A stretch of DNA of 64,000 nucleotides. Origin: Chryseobacterium sp. Tr-659. Lineage in GTDB: Bacteria > Bacteroidota > Bacteroidia > Flavobacteriales > Weeksellaceae. The notes below the pieces were generated by a model. That model saw nothing but the letters and a program-made list of their open reading frames with translations, was not told where the DNA came from and did no database searches. Position numbers and translations under genes: made by a program. Below are positions 27,701 through 36,480 of the stretch, in pieces (the first letter of the stretch is position 1; each line of letters starts with the position of its first letter). The DNA is taken from NCBI RefSeq assembly GCF_011752975.1, contig NZ_VWWP01000001.1:620001-684000 (forward strand), written 5' to 3'.

Positions 27701-27768
27701 CCGAAAAGTCCGCTCTGAAAAAAGAATGCGGCAATAACAGACCCTTTTAATAGGTAGTTGTTGATCAT
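24730..27768 (-). CDS. T9SS-secreted choice-of-anchor I / Calx-beta multidomain protein
   Basis: I choose ATG 27768 (1012 residues). The longer frame needs a TTG codon. A signal peptide (MINNYLLKGSVIAAFFFQSGLFGQ) is followed by a lectin/discoidin-like domain (about 25-200), an SbsA-type Ig-like domain (about 205-320, DTTPPTVTYLPANNTN), a Calx-beta domain (about 325-430) and a choice-of-anchor I beta-propeller (about 440-920) with repeats such as VTANEGEPNDAYTVDPEGT. The C-terminal T9SS type A sorting domain reads NIFPNPVSKGNTLYFNRK and ends VIVK. It should be secreted and attached to the cell surface by the type IX system. Some related propellers are annotated as alkaline-phosphatase-like, but no metal site is evident here. 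Confidence 0.88.
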   Translation of the reverse strand: MINNYLLKGSVIAAFFFQSGLFGQTLIHYWNFNDNTSANSVTTPSSTMVNGSLAAIAGGPSVIDFANGTGQNFNVDNLNARNGDPSGTHLRFNNPIGGALQFNLPTTGYNNVIVKFTTRRSAQGAGTQTWSYSTDGTTFIQYQTVSPQDANPQLVTFDFSAIQGASNNPNFKLKVEFSAAGGGTGGNNRFDNFTVDAAPAGNVDTTPPTVTYLPANNTNNASTTVKPTVSFNENVRLTDNSAINDSNAQNLIEFRLGNSTGAQVPFTTTFSNNTITVIPTASLAPGQTYYVALKPNMVEDFSDNGVTAVTSTTFTTSGTTISLEKNFIKVNENAGNLAFKINVSNPSAATVNLVVKPAPFSTADSNDFTLTNQTINITPSSTSYTVNIPIIDDTLEEQQAEYFVVSLENPSGATISGDNSATVYIVDNDKPAPVPSNQIQLNYIGSFDPSGNNNSSTEIVVHDPATQRLFTISSITDVFDIINFSNPTTPTVIKTVDMAPYGGITSIAVKNGIIAAASPNTNPQLNGSVVFFDINGNFLKQVTVGALPDMITFTPDGTKVVTANEGEPNDAYTVDPEGTISIIDISGGIGNLAQSNVTTLNFNNFDSQLATLTATGLRKVRTNNTLSQDLEPEYVTISADSQKAWVTLQENNAIAEVNLTTKTITGIWGLGKKDMSLPGNGFDASDNNGEVLIANWPVKAYYVPDAVQNYKVGGTQYIVTANEGDEKDLSGYSERTTVGASNYILDPAIFPHSSILKASYNLGRFRVSSATGNTDGDPEFEEMAALGARSFSIFNADTKQIVYDSGDQFERYIAANHPLIFNADNESNAIKNRSRAKGPEPEGVALGNINGQTYAFITLERTGGVMVYNISDPNNPTFTDYKHSRSTSAYGGDNGPEGIIYIAPENTTTNKGYVIIANEISGTLSMYEVAMPPTLGTGEIKPEQTTFNIFPNPVSKGNTLYFNRKQDYELYDMSGKLIGKEKNALTINTSNLSAGVYLVKTSEGHLKRVIVK

Positions 27769-27906
27769 TTTGTACTTCAATTAGATAAATACAAAAATGA
27801 ACTTTCTGTTTTGCAACTATTTTAATGGAATTTTAAGAAATGTTTAAAAAATAGGTTTATTTCTGATAAAAGATAGAATAATGTTCAAAAATAGATACAG
27901 AGGCCG

Positions 27907-28056
27907 TTATTTTGCAGACTTCCCTGAAAAATTTAAAATCGTTCCTGACTTATTTCCTTCCAGCGGATGTTTCTGCATATAGAAATATCCTGAAACTGCA
28001 GTCAGAAGCAAGAGTACAAAAATAACCAGAACAATTCTTTTTAACATGTCTCTCAT
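27907..28056 (-). CDS. Small single-pass membrane peptide (49 aa), translationally coupled
   Basis: This short frame encodes MRDMLKRIVLVIFVLLLLTA followed by VSGYFYMQKHPLEGNKSGTI and a basic end. A basic N-terminus and one hydrophobic helix (about 8-25) predict a membrane-anchored peptide with its C-terminus outside. Its ATG overlaps the TGA of the upstream Rossmann-protein gene as ATGA (28053-28056), a classic sign of translational coupling, which is the main argument that it is real. I know no family for it. Confidence 0.6.
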   Translation of the reverse strand: MRDMLKRIVLVIFVLLLLTAVSGYFYMQKHPLEGNKSGTILNFSGKSAK

Positions 28057-28706
28057 ATGGATAAATTTTTAATATCTCTGATTTCTAAAGTTGACGTAGG
28101 GTATCCTTTTTTTGTGACATTGATCATTGCTCTACCCACTTCATGTAAAGTTAGTGATTTTGACGGAAAAAACACAGGAAAAATCCAAATAATAGGTTGG
28201 AAGAACCATTTTACATTCAATTGACCGTCAACAGGTTTCATAAATCCCGGGCGGAAATTATAGGCCCCTTTGAAATTCATCTTCTTTAAAACATTTTCTG
28301 TTCTGCCTTTTACTCTTGCCCACATCAGCTTCCCACTTTCTGTACTGTCTGTACTTGCTCCTGAAACATAGTTGAAAACGATTTCCGGATTCTGGTTCAG
28401 AACGGCTTCTGCAAAATGAATAGTGGTATCGTAAGTGATTCTGGTGTAATCCTCTTCATTCATGCCAACACTGCTTATTCCGGCACAGAAAAAACAGGCA
28501 TCGTAACCTTTTAGCTTTTCATCATTCAGATCAAGTGACAGAAAATCAGAGATGAGGTATTCTTTCAGTTTAGGATGGGTTTTGCCGGAAGGCTTTCTGC
28601 TTATGCTAAGGATCTCAGAAACATTCGGATTTTCAAGGCATTCCATTAAAACACCTTCTCCTACCATTCCTGTAGCTCCCGTAATAATTATTTTGATTGA
28701 GTCCAT
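28053..28706 (-). CDS. NAD(P)-binding Rossmann-fold protein (SDR, nucleoside-diphosphate-sugar-epimerase-like)
   Basis: The 217-residue protein opens with a strand and the dinucleotide loop TGATGMVGEG (about 9-18). It then has SISRKPSG as the likely cofactor-discriminating basic segment and YVSGASTDSTESGKLMWARVKGRTE, where a YxxxK dyad is not conserved (S/MWARVKG). This matches the atypical SDR group often annotated as epimerase or oxidoreductase HTATIP2-like. The reaction is unknown. The 49-residue membrane peptide overlaps its stop codon. Confidence 0.82.
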   Translation of the reverse strand: MDSIKIIITGATGMVGEGVLMECLENPNVSEILSISRKPSGKTHPKLKEYLISDFLSLDLNDEKLKGYDACFFCAGISSVGMNEEDYTRITYDTTIHFAEAVLNQNPEIVFNYVSGASTDSTESGKLMWARVKGRTENVLKKMNFKGAYNFRPGFMKPVDGQLNVKWFFQPIIWIFPVFFPSKSLTLHEVGRAMINVTKKGYPTSTLEIRDIKNLSI

Positions 28707-28862
28707 TGTTTTTGCTATTGATAGTAGTAAGACGGATGAGAGAAGAGAATTACTTTAAAAAAGATGGAAACTTTATGTGAAAAATTAAAAATAAATTCTA
28801 AACATAAACTGAATTTCGAATATGACTCAATTGAGATTGCATTGCTTTGTTCGCCTTTTTTA

Positions 28863-28901
28863 ATACAAATGTCACTAATAAATTCACGAATGCCACAAAT
28901 G
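28863..28901 (-). repeat. Dispersed ATTnGTG intergenic repeat, copy 2
   Basis: Read on the minus strand this gives ATTTGTG, ATTCGTG and ATTAGTG modules in the same order and nearly the same spacing as copy 1 at 3129-3166. It lies in the 309-bp gap 28707-29015, which otherwise holds only the ppx terminator. Confidence 0.5.
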
Positions 28902-28970
28902 ATCTAAACAATGAATGAGTTCTGTAATGAGGAGATATCTATTTAAAGGGTGAAAGTATCAGGAAAGCTC

Positions 28971-29000
28971 AAAAAAAACCAACACAATGAATGGCTGGTT
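28971..29000 (-). terminator. Terminator of the ppk1-ppx unit
   Basis: On the minus strand AACCAGC pairs with GTTGGTT (one G-T pair) around a 10-nt loop and runs into T6, just downstream of ppx. Confidence 0.7.
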
Positions 29001-29015
29001 TTCAATATTATACTC

Positions 29016-29900
29016 TTACTTTCTATGCTGCAGCTGGCTGTAAATATTATGGATCAGTCCATCTGCAACTGAGATTTTAGGAACAAATATCCTGTTGATT
29101 TCAGACCAGGACATAACATTGTTGAAAATATTCAGGGCATGAACCAATACATCAGCGCGGTCTTCTCTAAGGTTATAATTGGTCATTCTTTCCTCTACGG
29201 AGAGCTCGTTGAACTCTTTATAAACCTTTTTCAGATGAGATAAAGACATGGGTTTTCCGTCTTTGGTCTTGCTCATGGAGAATACTTTATTGATATTTCC
29301 TCCCGAACCAATAGCTACAATTGGTTTTTTGCTTAAAATATTTTTTTTAACCTCATCTTTCATCTCTTTCCAGTTATCTGTAGAGACAAGATTGTTGAGA
29401 AGGCGGATGGTTCCTATGTTGAATGACCTTTCATAGATCATTTTTCCGTTTTCGTAAAAGGTAAGCTCAGTAGAACCTCCACCCACGTCAATGTATAAAT
29501 AGGCAAATTCTTTGTCCAGGCCTTCTGCGACATGGTTTTCATAGATTAAAGTAGCCTCTTCATCACCGGAGATGATTTCGATATTGATGCCCGAAGTTTC
29601 CTTTACCTGGCTAATGATTTCGTTCCCGTTGGAAGCGTCACGCATAGCACTTGTAGCGCAGGCCCTGTAATGGTCTACTTTATATATTTTCATCAGGTCA
29701 CTGAAGATTTTCATAGAATCGATGACCATTTTTTCTCTTTCTGGACCTATTTTTCCGATGGTGAAAACATCCATTCCCAACCTGAGGGGAATTCTCAATA
29801 GGTTGAGTTTGATGAATTCAGGTTTTCTGTTGTTTACTTTTACTTCATTGATAAGAAGGCGGGCTGCATTACTTCCTATGTCTATCGCTGCTATCTTCAT
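29016..29900 (-). CDS. ppx: Exopolyphosphatase / Ppx-GppA family phosphatase
   Basis: The 294-residue protein has the actin-like ATPase-fold phosphate loops of Ppx/GppA: AAIDIGSNAARLLI at the start, the second loop YIDVGGGSTELTFYENG (about 137-153) and AIGSGGNINKV. It corresponds to the short Ppx form without the C-terminal HD domain of E. coli Ppx. It should degrade polyphosphate, or pppGpp in the GppA case. Its start overlaps the ppk1 stop by 4 bp, so synthesis and degradation of polyphosphate are encoded in one coupled unit. Confidence 0.9.
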   Translation of the reverse strand: MKIAAIDIGSNAARLLINEVKVNNRKPEFIKLNLLRIPLRLGMDVFTIGKIGPEREKMVIDSMKIFSDLMKIYKVDHYRACATSAMRDASNGNEIISQVKETSGINIEIISGDEEATLIYENHVAEGLDKEFAYLYIDVGGGSTELTFYENGKMIYERSFNIGTIRLLNNLVSTDNWKEMKDEVKKNILSKKPIVAIGSGGNINKVFSMSKTKDGKPMSLSHLKKVYKEFNELSVEERMTNYNLREDRADVLVHALNIFNNVMSWSEINRIFVPKISVADGLIHNIYSQLQHRK

Positions 29901-31969
29901 TTTTTGCTTGTTTTAGCTTTTAAATATTTATAGGTTTCGATTTGTGAACGGCATTCTTTTTTATCATTTCTTACATATTCATTACTCAGTCTTTTATCCA
30001 GGATTCTTGCTTTTACATTGTCTCTAAGTTGAATGTCCAAGATATCTTTTAATTCTTTCTTAAGGTTTTTATCGGTTATTTTGGCGGCTGCTTCAATCCT
30101 GTAGTCAAGGTTTCTGGTCATCCAGTCGGCAGAAGAAATATACATATCTTCAGCGCCTTTATTGTAAAAATACATCACTCTGGCGTGCTCAAGATATTCA
30201 TCTACAATACTTATTGCTTTTATTTTTTCTTTGAAATCTTTTTGATTTACAGCACAATAAATTCCTCTTACAATAAGTTTGATAATGACACCAATTTTAG
30301 CTGCTTCATAAAGTTTTTCGATCAGAAGTCTGTCGCTTAAAGAATTTACTTTTACGATGATTTCCGCTCTCCTTCCTGCTTTGGCTTCTTCAATTTCTTT
30401 ATCGATGTGGTGAACAATCTTTTCACGCATGAATTGAGGGCAAACTAATAAATTTTTACAAGTTTTCAAAATCGGAATAAAATCGTCCTTTGGTTTTTTC
30501 AGAACATTGAAAACTTTATTGATATCTGCCATGACACCTCTGTCTGCGGTCAGTAGGAGATGGTCTCCATAAATTCTTGCCGTTTTCTCGTTGAAATTTC
30601 CTGTACTTACAAATCCGTACTGTATAGTTTTATTGTGTGCTCTCTTTTTAATAACACAAAGTTTGGCATGAACTTTTTTATTCGGAAGGCCTATAAGAAC
30701 GTTTATTCCTTCCGGTTCCAGCATCTCTTTCCACTCAAGATTGGATTCTTCATCAAATCTGGCCTGAAGTTCCAGCATTACAGTTACCTCTTTTCCATTT
30801 CTTGCAGCATAGATTAGCGCATTAATGATTTTTGAGCTGCTTGCCAGACGATAAGCCGTGATCTGTATCGATTTTACATCCGGATCCATGGCTGCCTCGC
30901 GCAGAAGGTCAATTACCGGGTTGTATTTATGGTATGGAAAGGTTAATAATACATCTTCCTTTAAGATCACATCAGTTACTCTTTCCCCATGTTCAAAGGC
31001 TTGGTGGGTAAAAGAAGTTCTTTCCACGGGTCTTTCATACTTTTCAAAAACATCAGGGAAATCCATGAAATGTTTGAAATTATGGATCTTTCCTCCGGGG
31101 ATGATACTGTCTTTCTTAGTTAGATTTAGTTTTCTGATAAGGAGTTCCAGCAGGGCTTTATCCATATCTTTATCAAAAACGAAACGGGTAGGTTTCCCCT
31201 TTCTTCTGTTCTTCAGACCTTTTTCTATCTTTTCTGCGAAATTTGTCCGGATATCGTTATCCAGATCAAGTTCCGCATCTTTTGTCACTTTAAAAGCATT
31301 GGCTGCGAATTCATCATACCCGAAGTAAGAAAATATATGCGGAAGGTTGAAGGTAATGATGTCTTCAAGAAGCATCACATTTTTTTCTTCCGGATCCTCT
31401 GTTGGCAGCAGCAAGAACCTTCCTACAAAACGGGATGGAATTTCAATAATGGCATAATTGCTGGAATATTGCCAATCTTTTTTCCTCATAGCCACTCCAA
31501 GATAAAGACTTTTGTCTCTCAGATAAGGCATGGGTGTGTTTTCATGGAGAAGAATAGGAATCACATTGGATTCCACTACTTCATCAAAATATTGTCTGAC
31601 AAATTCTTTTTGTTTGACGGTCAGATTTTTGGAATTTTTAATGAAAACCTTATGGTCAGCCATTTCAGTCTGGATATTTTTCCAGGTTTTGTCGAAATTC
31701 AGTTGCTGCCTCATTACCACCTCATTAATTCTCTGGAGAATTTTGGTAGGCGGCTGGTAAAAAGATTCGGCAATCACTTTTTCTTTAAAATCCATGGCAC
31801 GCTTTAATCCGGCAACACGTACTCTGAAAAATTCATCTAAATTGTTGGAGAAAATTCCAAGGAAACGTATTCTTAAATGTAAAGGAACTTTTTCGTCCAT
31901 AGCTTCCTGTAAAACCCTTTCATTAAAGGCAAGCCATGTAATATCTCGTGGATTAAAGTGTACTGACAT
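29897..31969 (-). CDS. ppk1: Polyphosphate kinase 1
   Basis: The 690-residue enzyme matches PPK1 in length and order: N-terminal domain (FNPRDITWLAFNERVLQEA, SNNLDEFFRVRVAGLK), head domain, and two phospholipase-D-like C-terminal domains. The catalytic HxK motif is NKKVHAKLCVIKKR (about 433-446) and GFVSTGNFNEKTARIYGDH follows. The second domain has the typical VRGIYC and ISSADWMTRNLDYRIEA. It polymerises the ATP gamma-phosphate into polyphosphate at the membrane. It is coupled to ppx by an ATGA overlap. Confidence 0.95.
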   Translation of the reverse strand: MSVHFNPRDITWLAFNERVLQEAMDEKVPLHLRIRFLGIFSNNLDEFFRVRVAGLKRAMDFKEKVIAESFYQPPTKILQRINEVVMRQQLNFDKTWKNIQTEMADHKVFIKNSKNLTVKQKEFVRQYFDEVVESNVIPILLHENTPMPYLRDKSLYLGVAMRKKDWQYSSNYAIIEIPSRFVGRFLLLPTEDPEEKNVMLLEDIITFNLPHIFSYFGYDEFAANAFKVTKDAELDLDNDIRTNFAEKIEKGLKNRRKGKPTRFVFDKDMDKALLELLIRKLNLTKKDSIIPGGKIHNFKHFMDFPDVFEKYERPVERTSFTHQAFEHGERVTDVILKEDVLLTFPYHKYNPVIDLLREAAMDPDVKSIQITAYRLASSSKIINALIYAARNGKEVTVMLELQARFDEESNLEWKEMLEPEGINVLIGLPNKKVHAKLCVIKKRAHNKTIQYGFVSTGNFNEKTARIYGDHLLLTADRGVMADINKVFNVLKKPKDDFIPILKTCKNLLVCPQFMREKIVHHIDKEIEEAKAGRRAEIIVKVNSLSDRLLIEKLYEAAKIGVIIKLIVRGIYCAVNQKDFKEKIKAISIVDEYLEHARVMYFYNKGAEDMYISSADWMTRNLDYRIEAAAKITDKNLKKELKDILDIQLRDNVKARILDKRLSNEYVRNDKKECRSQIETYKYLKAKTSKK

Positions 31970-31989
31970 TCTAAATGTGTATATTTTAT

Positions 31990-31997
31990 CAAAAATA
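31990..31997 (-). promoter_or_regulatory. -7 promoter element for ppk1-ppx
   Basis: On the minus strand this reads TATTTTTG, a TAnnTTTG match 20 nt before the ppk1 ATG. The 385-bp divergent gap 31970-32354 shows no other feature I can support apart from the promoter of the metalloprotease gene. Confidence 0.5.
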
Positions 31998-32325
31998 CTA
32001 ATTCATACAGTTTCTGCCTTATTTCTTAGGTTAAAGTTTGATTAATTTTTAAAGATTGGTGAATTAATTTATTCTTTTATAAATGATGGTGTTGATAATC
32101 AGTGCTTTTTATATATTTAATGTAGTAGTGTCTATTCCTTTTGTGATGAACTATTTGGGTATACGTAGGGTACTGGCTTGATAATTACAGCAAAAAAAGC
32201 AGCTGATTTCTCTGTGTTATGATACATTTTCATTGTATGTGTTGAAAAAATAAACATTTGTATTTTATTTCATGTGTATTTTTATTGATTTTTCATTTTT
32301 TATACATATTATTTACAAGAATGTT

Positions 32326-32333
32326 TATATTTG
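32326..32333 (+). promoter_or_regulatory. -7 promoter element for the M43 metalloprotease
   Basis: TATATTTG matches TAnnTTTG. It overlaps the TTG that a longer reading frame would use as start, so that start would lie at or before the transcript end. The ATG at 32355 is therefore preferred. Confidence 0.6.
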
Positions 32334-32354
32334 CCGGCTATTTATAAATTTAAA

Positions 32355-33590
32355 ATGAAAAAACTTTTACTATTGACGGCCAGCCTTCTGGTGGCTAACG
32401 CTTATGCCCAAAGAGAATGTGCAACGGATATGAAAATGAAAGAGTTCTTTGCAAGGAATCCTCAGGCTCTGGCAAAAAAACAAGACTTAAGAAATTATCT
32501 TACAGATAAAAATGCTGCCGGAACAGCAGCAAAAAATGGACAGACGGTGATTACGATCCCTGTTGTAGTCCATGTTTTATATGGAAGTTCAGCACAAAAT
32601 ATATCTGATGCTCAGATTGCATCACAAATTGCAGTACTTAATAATGACTTCAGAAAGCTTAATTCAAATTTTAATTCCGTAGTTCCAGAGGTGTTCAAAC
32701 CTTACGCAGCAGATATGGAATTGGCATTTTGTATGGCAACAAAAACACCTACAGGTGCTGCGACCAATGGTATAGAAAGAAAATCTGTTTCTGCGGGGTT
32801 TGATTTTGCCAATCAATATTATATGGCTTCAGGGCTTACTGCCTGGGATCCTACCAAATATCTGAATATATGGGTTGGAAACATGCCTAGCCCTTATTTA
32901 GGATGGGCTTATCTGCCGGATGCTGCCGGATATCCTGAGGATGGGCTGGCAATCGGATATAAATATTTCGGAACTACGGGAGCTGCTGTTGCTCCTTATA
33001 ACGGAGGAAGAACTGCTACCCATGAGATTGGACATTATTTCGGATTGCTGCACCCTTGGGGAGAAGACGGCAGTGCTTGTGGAACTCCGGATAATGATGA
33101 TGGTTGTGCAGACACTCCTGCTACTAATGATGCTCATTACGGTGGAAATGTCTTTCCTGATAACTCTTTCATGTGTACACCTACAGCAAATGGTGCTATG
33201 TTCATGAATTTTATGGATTATGTTACAGATACGGAAATGGCATTCTTTACCAATGATCAGAAAACAATAAAGACGAATACAATGGCAGGCCCAAGAGCAA
33301 GTCTTCTTAACTCTAATGCGTGTTCATTCTTGTCTGTAAATGAAGTAGAGAAGGCAAATTCTATTAATCTTTTCCCGAATCCTACCACACAATATATTTC
33401 TATTGCATCTCCTTTGGCACCCATCAACGAAGTTGAAATCTTCAATGCAGAAGGAAGATTGGTGAAAAGAGCCTTTATTAAAAATGAAACAGATAAAATT
33501 GATGTGAAAGATTTTGCCAGCGGTATTTATTATGTAAGAACTTATAATGGCAAAGACTTCGTAAAATCAATGAAGTTTATTAAGAAATAA
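32355..33590 (+). CDS. T9SS-secreted M43-family zinc metalloprotease (pappalysin-like)
   Basis: With ATG 32355 the product is 411 residues. A signal peptide (MKKLLLLTASLLVANAYAQ) is followed by a pro-region and the catalytic domain (about 65-322). The extended zinc motif HEIGHYFGLLH uses H223, E224, H227 and H233, and the Met-turn is at FMDYV (M287). Cysteines in ACGTPDNDDGCADTP and SFMCTP are typical of M43B (cytophagalysin) enzymes. A T9SS type A sorting domain ends the protein (about 337-411, LFPNPTTQYISI and GIYYVRTYNGKDFVKSMKF). It should be a secreted or surface-bound endopeptidase. It is monocistronic, just before dnaK. Confidence 0.93.
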   Translation: MKKLLLLTASLLVANAYAQRECATDMKMKEFFARNPQALAKKQDLRNYLTDKNAAGTAAKNGQTVITIPVVVHVLYGSSAQNISDAQIASQIAVLNNDFRKLNSNFNSVVPEVFKPYAADMELAFCMATKTPTGAATNGIERKSVSAGFDFANQYYMASGLTAWDPTKYLNIWVGNMPSPYLGWAYLPDAAGYPEDGLAIGYKYFGTTGAAVAPYNGGRTATHEIGHYFGLLHPWGEDGSACGTPDNDDGCADTPATNDAHYGGNVFPDNSFMCTPTANGAMFMNFMDYVTDTEMAFFTNDQKTIKTNTMAGPRASLLNSNACSFLSVNEVEKANSINLFPNPTTQYISIASPLAPINEVEIFNAEGRLVKRAFIKNETDKIDVKDFASGIYYVRTYNGKDFVKSMKFIKK

Positions 33591-33616
33591 TGAAAATATT
33601 TCCATATTGATTCATA

Positions 33617-33648
33617 AAAAACCTCGATTTTATCGGGGTTTTATTTTT
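33617..33648 (+). terminator. Terminator of the metalloprotease gene
   Basis: AACCTCGAT and ATCGGGGTT pair over 9 bp (one G-T) around a TTT loop and run into a T-rich stretch. Confidence 0.75.
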
Positions 33649-33742
33649 GTTATGTCATTTTGTCACTATTTTTTGAATGGTACAGATGTTGTGAAATAGA
33701 GAATGTAAATTAAAATTAAAAATAGAAAAAATATAAAATATT

Positions 33743-35644
33743 ATGAGTAAAATAATTGGAATTGACTTAGGAACAACCAACTCTTGTGTTGCTGTTATGG
33801 AGGGTAAAGACCCTGTTGTTATCCCGAATGCAGAAGGTAAAAGAACAACTCCTTCTATCGTAGCCTTTACAGAAGATGGTGAAAGAAAAGTAGGTGATCC
33901 TGCAAAAAGACAGGCTGTAACGAATCCAACGAAAACTGTATACTCTATCAAAAGATTTATTGGTACTCATTTTAAAGATGATGGAAGTGAGATTGCAAGA
34001 GTACCTTATAAAGTTGTAAAAGGACCCAACGATACCGTAAAGGTAAAAATCGACGACAGAGAATATACACCACAGGAAATTTCTGCAATGACTCTTCAAA
34101 AAATGAAGAAAACTGCTGAAGATTATCTTGGACAGGAAGTAACGAGAGCGGTAATTACTGTTCCTGCATACTTCAACGATGCTCAGAGACAAGCTACCAA
34201 AGAAGCTGGTGAAATTGCTGGTCTTAAAGTAGAAAGAATTATTAACGAACCTACAGCTGCAGCACTAGCTTACGGTCTTGATAAAAATCATAAAGATCAG
34301 AAGATCGCAGTATATGACCTTGGAGGTGGTACTTTTGATATCTCTATCCTTGATTTAGGAGACGGTGTATTTGAAGTATTATCTACAAACGGTGATACGC
34401 ACTTAGGAGGTGATGACTTCGATGATGTGATCATCAACTGGATGGCTGATGAGTTCAAAGCTGAAGAAGGTGTAGATTTAAAAGCTGATGCAATTGCTCT
34501 TCAAAGATTGAAAGAAGCTGCTGAAAAAGCAAAAATTGAATTATCTTCTTCTCCTCAGACAGAGATTAATTTACCTTATATTACAGCTACAGCTACAGGT
34601 CCTAAACACTTAGTGAAGACTTTAACAAAAGCTAAATTCGAGCAATTATCCGCTGATCTTGTAAGAAGATCTATGGAGCCGGTTGCTAAAGCATTAAAAG
34701 ATGCTGGTTTATCAACTTCTGATATTGACGAAGTAATCCTGGTAGGTGGTTCTACAAGAATCCCGATCATTCAGGAAGAAGTTGAAAAATTCTTCGGTAA
34801 AAAACCATCTAAAGGAGTTAACCCGGATGAGGTTGTTGCCATTGGTGCAGCTATTCAGGGAGGGGTATTAACAGGTGACGTAAAAGACGTATTACTTCTT
34901 GATGTTACTCCGCTTTCTTTAGGTATCGAAACAATGGGGTCAGTATTCACTAAACTAATTGATGCGAATACTACAATCCCAACAAAAAAATCTGAAGTAT
35001 TCTCTACAGCTTCTGACAACCAGCCGGCTGTAAGCATCAGAGTTGGACAAGGAGAAAGACCAATGTTCAATGATAACAAGGAAATCGGTAGATTCGATCT
35101 TACAGATATCCCACCTGCACCAAGAGGAGTTCCTCAAATTGAAGTAACTTTCGACATTGATGCAAACGGTATCTTAAGTGTATCTGCTAAAGACAAAGGA
35201 ACTGGTAAAGAGCAGTCTATTAAAATTCAGGCATCTTCAGGTCTTTCTGATGAAGAAATCGAAAGAATGAAAAAAGAAGCTCAGGAAAACTCTGCAGCGG
35301 ATGCTAAGAGAAAAGAAGAAGTTGAGATTTTCAACAAAGCTGACGGATTGATCTTCCAGACTGAAAAACAACTGAAAGAATTCGGTGAGAAACTTTCTGC
35401 TGACAAAAAAGCAGCAATCGAAGCTGCTCACGGAGAATTGAAAACAGCTTTCGAAGCTAAAAATGCGGATGACGTAAAAGCTAAAACTGAAGCGTTAGAT
35501 GCAGCTTGGATGGCAGCTTCTGAAGAGTTATACGCAGCAGGTCAACAGCCGGGTGCTGATGCAGGTGCAGGAGCTCAAAACCCTGGAGGTAACACTGCAG
35601 GAGGTGAAGATGTACAGGATGCAGACTTCGAAGAAGTGAAATAA
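33743..35644 (+). CDS. dnaK: Chaperone DnaK (Hsp70)
   Basis: The 633-residue protein is a full-length Hsp70. It has the phosphate-1 motif [18 protein letters not shown] at the start, phosphate-2 [14 protein letters not shown] (about 191), the adenosine motif VGGSTRIP (about 333), the interdomain linker [13 protein letters not shown] (about 384) and a glycine-rich tail ending [11 protein letters not shown]. It refolds proteins in an ATP cycle with DnaJ and GrpE, whose genes are not adjacent here. I see no CIRCE inverted repeat in the 150-bp upstream gap. Codon choice is strongly biased, as expected for a highly expressed gene. Confidence 0.98.
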   Translation: MSKIIGIDLGTTNSCVAVMEGKDPVVIPNAEGKRTTPSIVAFTEDGERKVGDPAKRQAVTNPTKTVYSIKRFIGTHFKDDGSEIARVPYKVVKGPNDTVKVKIDDREYTPQEISAMTLQKMKKTAEDYLGQEVTRAVITVPAYFNDAQRQATKEAGEIAGLKVERIINEPTAAALAYGLDKNHKDQKIAVYDLGGGTFDISILDLGDGVFEVLSTNGDTHLGGDDFDDVIINWMADEFKAEEGVDLKADAIALQRLKEAAEKAKIELSSSPQTEINLPYITATATGPKHLVKTLTKAKFEQLSADLVRRSMEPVAKALKDAGLSTSDIDEVILVGGSTRIPIIQEEVEKFFGKKPSKGVNPDEVVAIGAAIQGGVLTGDVKDVLLLDVTPLSLGIETMGSVFTKLIDANTTIPTKKSEVFSTASDNQPAVSIRVGQGERPMFNDNKEIGRFDLTDIPPAPRGVPQIEVTFDIDANGILSVSAKDKGTGKEQSIKIQASSGLSDEEIERMKKEAQENSAADAKRKEEVEIFNKADGLIFQTEKQLKEFGEKLSADKKAAIEAAHGELKTAFEAKNADDVKAKTEALDAAWMAASEELYAAGQQPGADAGAGAQNPGGNTAGGEDVQDADFEEVK

Positions 35645-35676
35645 TTGATGTAAACACTAACATTTAATTATAAATC

Positions 35677-35713
35677 AAACCCGCGGTAAACAAAGTTTAC
35701 CGCGGGTTTTTTA
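35677..35713 (+). terminator. Terminator of dnaK
   Basis: A perfect 15-bp stem AAACCCGCGGTAAAC (35677-35691) and its complement (35695-35709), loop AAA, followed by a T-tract. Confidence 0.93.
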
Positions 35714-35731
35714 TGAACTCTTTTACGTTAA

Positions 35732-35751
35732 TTTTATTTAGAATAATTATA
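35732..35751. promoter_or_regulatory. Fur-like operator, copy 1
   Basis: TTTTATTTAGAATAATTATA occurs here and again, identically, at 36681-36700. The core TAGAATAATTATA is a near-dyad with the AATnATT centre of Fur boxes. Here it lies upstream of the -7 element of the lipoprotein gene. Confidence 0.5.
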
Positions 35752-35768
35752 TATAAATGTATTTTTCC

Positions 35769-35776
35769 TATATTTG
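35769..35776 (+). promoter_or_regulatory. -7 promoter element for the lipoprotein gene at 35801
   Basis: TATATTTG matches TAnnTTTG, 24 nt before the ATG. Confidence 0.6.
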
Positions 35777-35800
35777 TGATTTAAATATAAAATTATTACC

Positions 35801-36349
35801 ATGAAGAAAATTTCACTTTTGTTGATTTCCATACTGGCATTGTACGGATGTAATTCAGATCTGGAATCAGTAGAAAAAAACGAAAATAAGGCAGCATTCA
35901 TCTCGGCTGTGAATGTTAACAATGTTTTCAAAGTACAGGTTAAAAGAGGAAATGAGACCAAAATTTACGATACGCTTAAAGTGGGAAACGTTTACACTTA
36001 TAACAATAATGGGATTTTATTTGTGACAGATATGAGTCCTGCAAAAGATCCGAATTCCAGATTTTCCCCTACTGCCTGGTATATTGATTGTGAACAATAT
36101 ATTGGAAGTGGATTTGAGGTTGCCCTTTGTGACAGAAGTAACCTTTCAAAATATGATCCGAGATTTGTAGGGAGTGATTTCATAGAAGAACATATACTTA
36201 ATGACGATTTATACTTTTGGGTGCCGGTAGACCCACAGGCAGGTCTTTATAAAGGGCCCATGGTTTATCGAACCAATTCAATTGAATCACAGGAATATCT
36301 AAGCTGCTGGTATGAAATAACTCCTACCGGTGTCTGTGTGCCATATTAA
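35801..36349 (+). CDS. Hypothetical lipoprotein, probably co-regulated with the TonB operon
   Basis: The 182-residue protein has a lipoprotein signal (MKKISLLLISILALYGC, lipid C17) and no domain I recognise. The mature part contains paired cysteines (DCEQYIGSGFEVALCDRS and a C-terminal LSCWYEITPTGVCVPY), which could form disulfides in the periplasm or at the surface. Its promoter region carries the same 20-bp Fur-like element as the following TonB-receptor operon, so it is probably an iron-responsive partner of that operon. It has its own terminator. Confidence 0.7.
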   Translation: MKKISLLLISILALYGCNSDLESVEKNENKAAFISAVNVNNVFKVQVKRGNETKIYDTLKVGNVYTYNNNGILFVTDMSPAKDPNSRFSPTAWYIDCEQYIGSGFEVALCDRSNLSKYDPRFVGSDFIEEHILNDDLYFWVPVDPQAGLYKGPMVYRTNSIESQEYLSCWYEITPTGVCVPY

Positions 36350-36376
36350 GGCAAGATTAATACAAATAACAATATA

Positions 36377-36410
36377 AACTCTTCTAATCCATCAGAAGAG
36401 TTTATTATTT
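36377..36410 (+). terminator. Terminator of the lipoprotein gene
   Basis: AACTCTTCT (36377-36385) and AGAAGAGTT (36394-36402) form a perfect 9-bp stem followed by TATTATTTTA. Confidence 0.8.
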
Positions 36411-36480
36411 TATGATATTTTAAAATTCTGTAAATAAGATAGGTCTGATTTTAAAGAATTATATTTTTATGAATTAATAT

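Noticed and set aside
30858..31807. Two 156-codon plus-strand frames inside ppk1
   Set aside because: Antisense shadows of an intact polyphosphate kinase gene.
33591..33742. CIRCE-type heat-shock inverted repeat before dnaK
   Set aside because: I looked for the TTAGCACTC-type arms and found none; only a terminator hairpin is present.
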